From: an uncultured Thiotrichaceae bacterium
GTDB taxonomy: Bacteria > Pseudomonadota > Gammaproteobacteria > Thiotrichales > Thiotrichaceae
Length of the DNA: 13,203 nucleotides
Assembly (NCBI GenBank): GCA_902727945.1
Contig: CACVAV010000396.1
Span: 1 to 13,203, forward strand
Direction of reading: 5' to 3'
The translations under genes and the position numbers were made by a program. Positions 7,184 to 12,944 of this stretch are shown one piece after another (positions within the stretch are counted from its first letter, which is position 1; every line of letters begins with the position of its first letter). The notes under the pieces were generated by a model, which had not been told where the DNA came from, ran no database searches, and worked only from the letters and a program-made list of their open reading frames with translations.

Positions 7184-7522
7184 TCAGGCAGCAACCGGCG
7201 GCACAACAGCATTACCCGACTGGTGCCAGCTAATAATTCCACCGCGTAAATTGATAGCTTCGATGTCTGCATTTTGCTTTAAATACATACATGCCTGTGC
7301 GGAACGGCTACCGCTGCGGCAATAAATGACCAGCTTCTCATCATCCTTGTTCACCAATTCATTCATCTTCAGGGGCAAGGTGTGCAGGGGAATAAACTCG
7401 CCTCCCTCAATAATGCCCTGATTGAATTCAGCCGCAGAACGAACATCGATCAGGCGCACTTTTTCACCTGCATCTAACAAGGCTCTTAATTCATGAGCAT
7501 CCATTTCATTAACACCGAACAT
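7184..7522 (-). CDS. Single-domain rhodanese sulfurtransferase
   Basis: This 112-residue protein is a complete single-domain rhodanese. The N-terminal part contains LRALLDAGEKVRLIDVRSAAEF (12-33). The catalytic Cys is C68 in the six-residue loop CRSGSRS, and the domain closes with NLRGGIISWHQSG (91-103). It would carry a persulfide in the cytoplasm. Genes of this type stand next to dsrE2 in many sulfur oxidisers and are taken to mobilise sulfane sulfur from thiols or thiosulfate. The ATG at 7520-7522 has GG-rich sequence upstream, although Met7 (MDAHEL) is also possible. A strong promoter lies 36 bp ahead. The downstream neighbour is dsrE2. Confidence 0.88.
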   Translation of the reverse strand: MFGVNEMDAHELRALLDAGEKVRLIDVRSAAEFNQGIIEGGEFIPLHTLPLKMNELVNKDDEKLVIYCRSGSRSAQACMYLKQNADIEAINLRGGIISWHQSGNAVVPPVAA

Positions 7523-7544
7523 AAATTACCATTCCAACCAGAAT

Positions 7545-7572
7545 ATTAAATTATGCTAATATTCTAATTAAT
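7545..7572. promoter_or_regulatory. Operator-like AT-rich repeat over the rhodanese -10
   Basis: Two adjacent 8-mers, CTAATATT (7556-7563) and CTAATTAA (7564-7571), form a tandem repeat. The outer parts ATTAAATTA (7545-7553) and TAATTAAT (7565-7572) are near-inverted copies. Position over the -10 suggests a repressor site. Sulfide- or persulfide-responsive ArsR-family repressors often control rhodanese genes, but no regulator gene lies in the window and the site is unassigned. Confidence 0.4.
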
Positions 7573-7587
7573 ACGCTGCCTTGTCAA
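7558..7587 (-). promoter_or_regulatory. Promoter of the rhodanese-dsrE2 unit
   Basis: The minus strand carries a perfect TTGACA (7582-7587), an 18-nt spacer and AATATT (7558-7563, 4/6 to TATAAT). Transcription would start near 7551, about 30 nt before the ATG. The -10 lies inside a repeated AT-rich element, so a regulator binding there would directly block polymerase. Confidence 0.6.
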
Positions 7588-7656
7588 GTAACCAGCACGA
7601 AAATATTTCGCCCCAGGCATTTTTCTATCAGCAGGTGCAACCAAATTCAGTTATCC

Positions 7657-7719
7657 TTATCTATAGTAATGGACATGAAAAAGATTTCGCCCCCCAGCAT
7701 GAAAGTCTGCGACTTTCAT
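7657..7719 (-). CDS. Possible 20-codon small ORF with a strong ribosome binding site
   Basis: On the minus strand AGGAGG (7726-7731) stands 6-7 nt before an ATG at 7717-7719. The frame closes at TAA 7657-7659 after 20 codons. The peptide begins MKVADFHAGG and ends NLFHVHYYR; it has three His and no Cys. I recognise no family. A perfect palindrome covers the first seven codons. The small ORF lies upstream of the rhodanese promoter and its own promoter would have to lie in the bepA 5' end, where none is obvious. It could be a leader peptide or small protein, or chance: this spacing of signal and ATG can arise at random in a window this size. Confidence 0.3.
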   Translation of the reverse strand: MKVADFHAGGRNLFHVHYYR

Positions 7720-7720
7720 G
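7698..7720. repeat. Perfect 10-bp inverted repeat ahead of bepA
   Basis: CATGAAAGTC (7698-7707) and GACTTTCATG (7711-7720) are exact reverse complements separated by TGC. As RNA this is a stable hairpin without a T-tract, so it is not a typical terminator. On the plus strand it would sit in the bepA leader, about 30 nt before the start. On the minus strand it would hold the small ORF's ATG in the stem just after its ribosome binding site. Confidence 0.6.
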
Positions 7721-7750
7721 GTAATACCTCCTGAATAGATGGAAACCTGC

Positions 7751-9154
7751 ATGAAAGCCCTGCACATCGCCGTTTCAGCCTTTTTATTGAGTAGCCTGCT
7801 ACTGCCTTCGCATCTATTAGCCGAAGGAAATCTGTTCAACCAACAGACACAGGGCAGTCTGGCCACCGGCAATATTGATTCACCCGCCATCGGCCGACAG
7901 TTATTCCGTACTATTCGCCGCAGTAGCTCACTGATCGAAGATCCGGAACTAACAGGCTGGATCAGTCAATTAGTCAACCGCCTTGCTGTTCATGCCCCCG
8001 GGGTCAGTAAAACCCCCTATGTTGCTATTACAAGAGACCCTTCGGTCAATGCTTATGCCTTAACCGGCGGTATTATTATTGTACACTCCGGGTTGATTTT
8101 AAGCACACAAACCGAAAGCGAATTGGCTGCTGTGCTGGCCCATGAGCTGGCTCACCTGTCTCAGCGCCATCTGACAAGGATGATTAATGACCGGAAGAAC
8201 AGTCCTTTAATTACCGGATTAGGTATTCTGGCCAGTGCCGCAATTGCCAGTAAAAGCTCTGAAGCCGCTCAGGCCATTCTCAGTGGCACCATGGCCATAC
8301 AAGCACAACAGCAGGTCAGCTATAGCCAACACTATGAATCTGAGGCTGACCGGGTCGGATTGCGTATTCTCACTGCGGCGCACTTCAACCCACAGGGGAT
8401 GCCTAGCTTTCTGGAAAAATTGGATAAAGGTGAAACAAATGCCTACGGCAATCTCAGTAAATATTTACGCTCACACCCCTTGAGTATCGATAGACTCAGT
8501 GATACCCGTAGCCGTGCAGGTAATATCAAAACGCCCGTACAGGAATCCGTGGATTATTTGTTTGCCCGCGAAAAGATAAGGGCGATTTATCAGTCAGGAC
8601 AAAATACAGGCACACCGGGCATACCGGCTGAAGTGGCCAGCTATCAACAGGCCTTGCAGCAATTCAGGCGTAACAACTATAACGGGGTGTTAAAAGTACT
8701 GGGTACCCGCTCCGCACGACTACCGGTTGCACTACTTATCGCACAGTCGCTGAATGCCACCCGGCGCTTCGCAGAAGCAGAACGGATGCTCACCCCGCTT
8801 CAACGACAACACCCGCAAAATGCAGCGCTTACCCTGATACTGGCCCAGGCTGTTGCCGGTAAGGGTGACCGGCATTATGCATGGCAACTACTCAATAGGT
8901 TGCGCCCGACAGCTAATACCGGTTTGGAGTATTTTGAAAGCGCACAACACATTGCGCAACAGGCCGGGCAGTATCAGGAAGCTGTGCTGTACAACGCTGA
9001 GCGGAATTTACGGACAGGTGAATATAAATATGCACAGTTAGCGCTTGAACAAGTGTTACGCGGCAACAACCCTGAACACGTAAAGGCTAAACTTCAGCGT
9101 AAATTGAATGAAGTGAAAATGGCAAAAAATGAACTGAATTACTTAAAAAAGTAG
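7751..9154 (+). CDS. bepA: BepA-like periplasmic M48 metalloprotease with TPR repeats
   Basis: This is a zinc metalloprotease and chaperone of the BepA (YfgC) type, which in E. coli helps assemble or remove outer-membrane proteins such as LptD at the BAM complex. From the chosen ATG the protein has 467 residues, close to E. coli BepA (487). A signal peptide (MKALHIAVSAFLLSSLLL, cleavage near HLLA-EG) is followed by the M48 domain with HELAH (131-135) and the third zinc ligand Glu in ESEADRVGL (about 197-205). RSHPLSIDRLSD follows. The C-terminal half contains TPR-like helices such as NNYNGVLKVLG and ARRFAEAERML. The frame opens at ATG 7739, but GGAA lies at a good distance only before ATG 7751, and the signal peptide is cleaner from there. 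The gene is transcribed alone, divergent from rhd. Confidence 0.88.
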   Translation: MKALHIAVSAFLLSSLLLPSHLLAEGNLFNQQTQGSLATGNIDSPAIGRQLFRTIRRSSSLIEDPELTGWISQLVNRLAVHAPGVSKTPYVAITRDPSVNAYALTGGIIIVHSGLILSTQTESELAAVLAHELAHLSQRHLTRMINDRKNSPLITGLGILASAAIASKSSEAAQAILSGTMAIQAQQQVSYSQHYESEADRVGLRILTAAHFNPQGMPSFLEKLDKGETNAYGNLSKYLRSHPLSIDRLSDTRSRAGNIKTPVQESVDYLFAREKIRAIYQSGQNTGTPGIPAEVASYQQALQQFRRNNYNGVLKVLGTRSARLPVALLIAQSLNATRRFAEAERMLTPLQRQHPQNAALTLILAQAVAGKGDRHYAWQLLNRLRPTANTGLEYFESAQHIAQQAGQYQEAVLYNAERNLRTGEYKYAQLALEQVLRGNNPEHVKAKLQRKLNEVKMAKNELNYLKK

Positions 9155-9325
9155 TTATTTATTAAGTAATTAGGCTAAACACCTGTTCCAAGAAACAGGA
9201 GGCAACCTGTATAACCGTAAATCATCAGGGTTTTCAGCGACATATACACTAAGCCTATAGATTTTTTTGCGCCGTAGTTCATGTTGTTGTAAGCTGTACT
9301 TCACAAATTTGATTTATCGCAATCA

Positions 9326-9339
9326 TTGATGAGTATCAA
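9326..9339. promoter_or_regulatory. FNR-type box upstream of soxX
   Basis: TTGAT-GAGT-ATCAA matches the FNR/ANR consensus TTGAT-N4-ATCAA at all ten defined positions, and the arms extend one base further as ATTGAT/ATCAAT. By chance about 0.01 perfect copies are expected in a window of this size. Its centre lies about 85 bp before the predicted soxX transcript start, compatible with an upstream (class I) activator position or with repression. Members of the CRP/FNR family respond to oxygen, nitric oxide or redox state. Which member binds here is unknown. Confidence 0.6.
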
Positions 9340-9381
9340 TCACTCCAACACTGGTTGATTTTAGCCAAGTCGTAGCTGGCA

Positions 9382-9411
9382 TTGACGGTGTTGTAGATCA
9401 AACTTTATAGT
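9382..9411 (+). promoter_or_regulatory. Candidate promoter of soxXYZA
   Basis: TTGACG (9382-9387, 5/6) and TATAGT (9406-9411, 5/6) are separated by 18 nt. The predicted start near 9418 falls in or next to the AGGAGG ribosome binding site, leaving only about 12 nt of leader, so an additional promoter upstream is possible. Confidence 0.55.
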
Positions 9412-9430
9412 CTGAGAGGAGGGCTAATAT

Positions 9431-9811
9431 ATGCGGAAATTCTTTCGCATGCTGACATTGTCTGCATCAGTAGTAACACTTGCTGCTATTGCCGGAATGT
9501 CTGCATCTCACGCTGCTGATGAGGCAAAAGTATCTGAAGAAGCATTGGCAAAGGGCAAAGAGATTGCCTTTAGCCAACAAACAGGTAACTGCCTGGCCTG
9601 CCACATGATCACCGGTGGTGAACTACCTGGCAACATCGGCCCGCCATTAATCGCCATGAAGGCCCGCTTCCCTGACAGAGCTGTCTTGCGGGAGCAGATT
9701 TATGATGCACGGATTAAAAACCCGATGACCATCATGATTCCATTTGGCCCGCATCAGGTTCTTTCTGAGGAAGAAATCGATCTGGTGACCGATTATATAC
9801 ATACTTTGTAA
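9431..9811 (+). CDS. soxX: SoxX, cytochrome c subunit of the SoxAX complex
   Basis: SoxX is the small c-type cytochrome of the periplasmic SoxAX complex, which couples thiosulfate oxidatively to the carrier SoxYZ. The 126-residue protein has a Sec signal peptide (MRKFFRMLTL and a hydrophobic core, cleavage near SHA-AD at 28-29) and one heme motif, CLACH (54-58). The NIGPPL block (68-73) is conserved in SoxX. The distal ligand is probably Met102 in NPMTIMIPFG, with Met99 as alternative. AGGAGG lies about 8 nt before the ATG. It is the first of four closely spaced sox genes, 23 bp before soxY. The length fits the short SoxX forms. Confidence 0.93.
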   Translation: MRKFFRMLTLSASVVTLAAIAGMSASHAADEAKVSEEALAKGKEIAFSQQTGNCLACHMITGGELPGNIGPPLIAMKARFPDRAVLREQIYDARIKNPMTIMIPFGPHQVLSEEEIDLVTDYIHTL

Positions 9812-9834
9812 ACAAGATTCTAGAGAGGAAACTT

Positions 9835-10311
9835 ATGAAACGTAGAACATTTCTGCAAGGCACATTAACTGCCAGTGCAGCTGGCCTGGCTGCTGGTGCC
9901 GGTCTGCTAACTCCGGGTGCTGTCATGGCTGATGGTCATGGTGGTGGTGATATGGCAGCAGCTTTTAAGCTGGACAACTATGCTGCTGCAATGGAGGCCA
10001 TTGGTGCAAAAGATGCTGCCGAATCAGGCGACATTAAAATCAAAGCCCCCGAAATTGCTGAGAACGGCGCGGTTGTGCCGGTCACTATTTCCACCGAAAT
10101 GGAAGGTGTCACTCAGATTGCAATGGTCGTTACTGAGAACCCGACACCACTGGCAGCGGTTTTCAATATGACTGAAGGCGCTCAGGCGATGGCTTCCACC
10201 CGCCTGAAAATGGGTAAAACGTCTGATATGGTTGCCGTCGTTACAGCAGGTGACAAGAGCTTTATGGCGAAACAGGAAATCAAAGTCACTATCGGCGGCT
10301 GCGGCGGTTAA
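9835..10311 (+). CDS. soxY: SoxY, sulfur-carrier subunit of SoxYZ
   Basis: SoxY carries pathway intermediates covalently on a Cys in a flexible C-terminal arm. This 158-residue protein ends in GGCGG with C156 as the carrier, the hallmark of the family. The N-terminus KRRTFLQG followed by an Ala/Gly-rich hydrophobic stretch is a twin-arginine signal, with cleavage near VMA-DG (32-33). SoxZ, which has no signal, would be co-exported with it. A Gly/His-rich linker follows cleavage. Beta-rich sequence (KIKAPEIAENGAVVPVTIS) matches the SoxY fold. GAGGAAA precedes the ATG. The gene is 15 bp before soxZ. Confidence 0.95.
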   Translation: MKRRTFLQGTLTASAAGLAAGAGLLTPGAVMADGHGGGDMAAAFKLDNYAAAMEAIGAKDAAESGDIKIKAPEIAENGAVVPVTISTEMEGVTQIAMVVTENPTPLAAVFNMTEGAQAMASTRLKMGKTSDMVAVVTAGDKSFMAKQEIKVTIGGCGG

Positions 10312-10326
10312 TTCAGGAGAATAGAC

Positions 10327-10629
10327 ATGGCAATTAAGTTAAAAGCTAAAGAGAAAAAAGGTGTACTTCAAATTAAAGCCTTGATGAATCACCCTATGGA
10401 AACCGGCCAGCGCAAAGATAGCAAAGGCGAGAAAATTCCGGCACATTATATCAGTGACGTCGTGATTCAGGTCAATGACAAAGACGTGATCACTGCTAAC
10501 TGGGGTGCTTCTATTTCTAAAAACCCGTATCTGTCAGTTGAGGTTGCCGGTAAGAAAGGCGACAAAGTCAAGCTGAGCTGGACCGACAATAAGGGAGAAT
10601 CTGATTCTGCGGAAGCCGAAGCCGGATAA
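10327..10629 (+). CDS. soxZ: SoxZ, partner subunit of SoxYZ
   Basis: SoxZ is the small immunoglobulin-like partner of SoxY in the periplasmic sulfur carrier. The 100-residue protein has the normal length. It carries the conserved ALMNHPMETGQRKDSKGEKI segment (18-37), HYISDVVIQVND, the central W and G in ITANWGASISKNPYLSV, and the closing VKLSWTDNKGES. It has no signal peptide, as expected, since it travels with SoxY through the Tat system. AGGAGA lies about 7 nt before the ATG. Neighbours are soxY (15 bp upstream) and soxA (26 bp downstream). Confidence 0.95.
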   Translation: MAIKLKAKEKKGVLQIKALMNHPMETGQRKDSKGEKIPAHYISDVVIQVNDKDVITANWGASISKNPYLSVEVAGKKGDKVKLSWTDNKGESDSAEAEAG

Positions 10630-10655
10630 TCACGTAGAATGAGGAGGAGGGTTCT

Positions 10656-11489
10656 ATGAAAAAACTATCTGTAGTACTGGTTACTTCTGCGCTATTGCTA
10701 GCTGTAGCAGGCACCACTTATGCAACACCTGAAGAGGATCAGGCAACACTGAAAGGCTTATTCATGAAGAAATTCAAGGATGTCGAGGAATCCGCATACG
10801 GCGATGGTGCCTATGTTTTCCGCGAGGATGCCTATGAGCAGTTCAAAGAAATCGAAGCAGATTTTCCGCCTTATGAGGATCAGATTACCGAAGGTGAGGA
10901 AATGTGGAACACCGCATTTGCTAATGGCAAAACTTATAAGGATTGCCTGGGTGAAGTAGACACAGTTCGTGCCCAATACCCAAAGTATGACGAGGAAAAT
11001 GACACTATTCTGACATTGGAAGGACAGATCAATGCCTGCCGTACAGAGAATGGTGAAAAACCGCTGAAATGGAAGAAAGGCCCGATGGCCTCACTGTCCG
11101 GCTATATTGCCGATCAGGCCGAAGGTCAGAAAATCGACGTTAAGATTCCTAACGAAAAAGCAGAGGAATGGTATGAAAAGGGTAAAAACTTTTTCTATGC
11201 CAAGCGTGGTCAGTTGAACATGTCTTGTGCAGACTGCCATGTAGCTTATGCCGGTAATCGAATTCGTGCGGAAATTCTCAGCCCGGCCTTTGGTCAGGTC
11301 ACTCATTTCCCGACTTATCGTGCGAAATGGGGACAATTAGGCACATTACACCGCCGTTATGGTGGTTGTAATCAGCAGGTTCGTGCTAAAGATTTCAAAG
11401 CCCAAAGCGATGAATTCAAGGCATTAGAGTACTTCCATACCGCCATGTCTAACGGACTGGAATGGACAGGCCCTGCTTTCCGTAAGTGA
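10656..11489 (+). CDS. soxA: SoxA, monoheme catalytic subunit of SoxAX
   Basis: SoxA is the L-cysteine S-thiosulfotransferase subunit of SoxAX in the periplasm. The 277-residue protein has a Sec signal peptide (MKKLSVVLVTSALLLAVAG, cleavage near TYA-TP). Only one heme motif is present, CADCH (191-195). The first heme site of diheme SoxA is replaced by two lone Cys, C97 (YKDCLGE) and C128 (INACRT), which in monoheme SoxA form a disulfide. The active-site Cys, a cysteine persulfide ligand of the heme iron, is C238 in RRYGGCNQQVR. A strong AGGAGGAGGG precedes the ATG. It is the last gene of the operon and ends 62 bp before the terminator. No soxB, soxCD or soxK is found here. Confidence 0.94.
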   Translation: MKKLSVVLVTSALLLAVAGTTYATPEEDQATLKGLFMKKFKDVEESAYGDGAYVFREDAYEQFKEIEADFPPYEDQITEGEEMWNTAFANGKTYKDCLGEVDTVRAQYPKYDEENDTILTLEGQINACRTENGEKPLKWKKGPMASLSGYIADQAEGQKIDVKIPNEKAEEWYEKGKNFFYAKRGQLNMSCADCHVAYAGNRIRAEILSPAFGQVTHFPTYRAKWGQLGTLHRRYGGCNQQVRAKDFKAQSDEFKALEYFHTAMSNGLEWTGPAFRK

Positions 11490-11551
11490 GTTGATAAAGT
11501 GACAAAATACGCATGCAGCAGTTAATTCAGCATGCTACCTGAGCAACAGGG

Positions 11552-11593
11552 AAGGCCCGGATGGAGTGAATTAAACCCACACCAGCGGGCCTT
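11552..11593. terminator. Terminator shared by soxA and the convergent di-heme gene
   Basis: AAGGCCCG (11552-11559) pairs with CGGGCCTT (11586-11593), and inside it TGGAGTG pairs with CACACCA with one mismatch, giving a long stem and a loop of about nine bases. T5 (11592-11596) follows on the plus strand for soxA. On the minus strand the stem directly follows the stop at 11595 but its T-tract is short, so it may work less well for that gene. Confidence 0.75.
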
Positions 11594-11594
11594 T

Positions 11595-12944
11595 TTATTG
11601 AGCAATACTGTCTTCCAACAACAAACCGGAAAACTTCTCCCGGTCAGGCTCACCCAACCGCCCTTCCAAGGCATATTCATCTGTCAAAGCACCCAGAAAA
11701 GCTAATACAGCATCTACCTCAGACGCTGCCAATGCTATTTTCTGAATAGCCGCTGATGCGCGTATTTGTTGCTGTTCCTGCTTATCCCACTGGATCAAAA
11801 AATCCTGATTTTCCACCGCATCAAACTTAGGCAAAATAAGCTGTTCCGGCGTCCAGCGTTCTAGTGCACCCAATGGATCAAGGTGATGCTCAACAATACC
11901 GCGTAAATCCTTATAAGCACCGTTATGCCCATAGGGTGCAGTCGCAGTAACATTACGTAATGAAGGCGTGCGAAAACGATAAGCATCTTCAGGCCGGTCA
12001 CTCTCATTAATCCGCCCCCTGTCCCGCGCTTTAAAATCAAATTGCCGTGTCCGCCCGGGGCCAAACTGCGGTAATGCAATGCTGTGAAACTGATGATCCG
12101 TCTGTAACTGACCGGCATGGCAGGTCGCACACTGTGCCTTGCCATAGAATAGTTTCATACCTCTCAGTTGTCCGGTATTCAAAGCAGACTCATCACCACG
12201 CAAATACGCATCAAACGGGCTATTCAACGTCCGCCATTCCGCATTCATAAAATCATCCAATGCATTAGCGATGTGATGAATTTTTATATCACCGCCCTGT
12301 GCTATATCATCAAATGCCGCCATAAATTGCTGTGCATACACCGCAACACCCTGTACCCGTTTCGCCACCAGCGCCCAGGCATAGTCAAAGCGCCGGTTAC
12401 GCGCACCGGCTATCTCATTCTCATCGACATGACCGGCCATTTCCGGCTCAGAAATCAAAGGAAAAACAGCCTGAGCAGCCAGCACGCTCTGCAAGCCTTC
12501 CGGCAGGAATTCTAAAGCGGGTGAGTTAAAGCCTTTATGAAATTCATTGTCAGCATCCACACTCAAACGCCCATCATGAAATAGCATTTGAAACTCTGTT
12601 GCACCCAGATTAAATAAAGCCGGTGCATTACGCTGAATGCGGCGTGTAACGGCTGATTCGCCTTCGCCCGGCGTACGCTTCACACCCAAACCAACACCGC
12701 CCTCCCCCAAACCTAAAGACAAACCATCGGCACTGGCTAAACCGTGATGATGACAAGTCGCACAGGCAATATTCCGGTTGCCACTGAGTAACTTATCGTA
12801 GAATAATAACTGCCCCAGCCGGGCGCGTTGTGGTGAAAATGGGCGAAAATCAGATTCACTCACGGCGGTGGGTAACGGTATCATGGCAGGGTCATCAGCC
12901 AGCGCAGGATTCATCAATAACATGAAGAAACTAAGCATATACAT
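11595..12944 (-). CDS. Di-heme c-type cytochrome, MauG/cytochrome c peroxidase family
   Basis: This periplasmic di-heme protein belongs to the family of bacterial cytochrome c peroxidase, MauG and MbnH. Members reduce peroxide or modify proteins through a high-valent heme. From the chosen start the protein has 449 residues, with heme motifs CATCHHHG (from 61) and CATCHAGQ (from 272). Other family blocks are PALFNLG, MLFHDGR, FPLISEPEMAGH and TPSLRNVTATAPYGHNGAY. It is larger than classical peroxidases (about 330 residues). The frame is open to 13154, but that extension overlaps a Sel1 gene on the other strand and is not family-like. The ATG at 12942-12944 (or 12936-12938) gives the hydrophobic signal MLSFFMLLMNPALA. 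Its n-region lacks basic residues, and no good ribosome binding site is seen, so the start is uncertain. Whether it is a peroxidase or a modifying enzyme cannot be told. Confidence 0.82.
   Translation of the reverse strand: MYMLSFFMLLMNPALADDPAMIPLPTAVSESDFRPFSPQRARLGQLLFYDKLLSGNRNIACATCHHHGLASADGLSLGLGEGGVGLGVKRTPGEGESAVTRRIQRNAPALFNLGATEFQMLFHDGRLSVDADNEFHKGFNSPALEFLPEGLQSVLAAQAVFPLISEPEMAGHVDENEIAGARNRRFDYAWALVAKRVQGVAVYAQQFMAAFDDIAQGGDIKIHHIANALDDFMNAEWRTLNSPFDAYLRGDESALNTGQLRGMKLFYGKAQCATCHAGQLQTDHQFHSIALPQFGPGRTRQFDFKARDRGRINESDRPEDAYRFRTPSLRNVTATAPYGHNGAYKDLRGIVEHHLDPLGALERWTPEQLILPKFDAVENQDFLIQWDKQEQQQIRASAAIQKIALAASEVDAVLAFLGALTDEYALEGRLGEPDREKFSGLLLEDSIAQ

Larger units (their letters stand above)
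9155..9430 (+). promoter_or_regulatory. Intergenic region between bepA and soxX
   Basis: This 276-bp gap contains a short hairpin near the bepA end (CCTGTT 9182-9187 with AACAGG 9194-9199, no T-tract), a run of seven T (9262-9268), a perfect FNR-type box (9326-9339), a promoter (9382-9411) and the soxX ribosome binding site (AGGAGG 9417-9422). No convincing ORF is seen in it. Confidence 0.6.

Noticed and set aside
7739..7750. bepA start at ATG 7739
   Set aside because: No ribosome binding site precedes it (the upstream CCTCC is anti-Shine-Dalgarno), while GGAA precedes ATG 7751 and gives a cleaner signal peptide.
7720..7890. 77-residue minus-strand ORF extending the small ORF upstream
   Set aside because: Its upstream part is the antisense of the bepA signal-peptide region; only the last 20 codons follow a good ribosome binding site.
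9182..9199. Hairpin after bepA as a rho-independent terminator
   Set aside because: The stem is only 6 bp and is followed by GAGGCAACC rather than a T-tract.
10941..11060. Loss of the first heme site in SoxA as a sign of a defective gene
   Set aside because: Monoheme SoxA with two lone Cys at this place is a known functional type, and the second heme and active-site Cys are intact.
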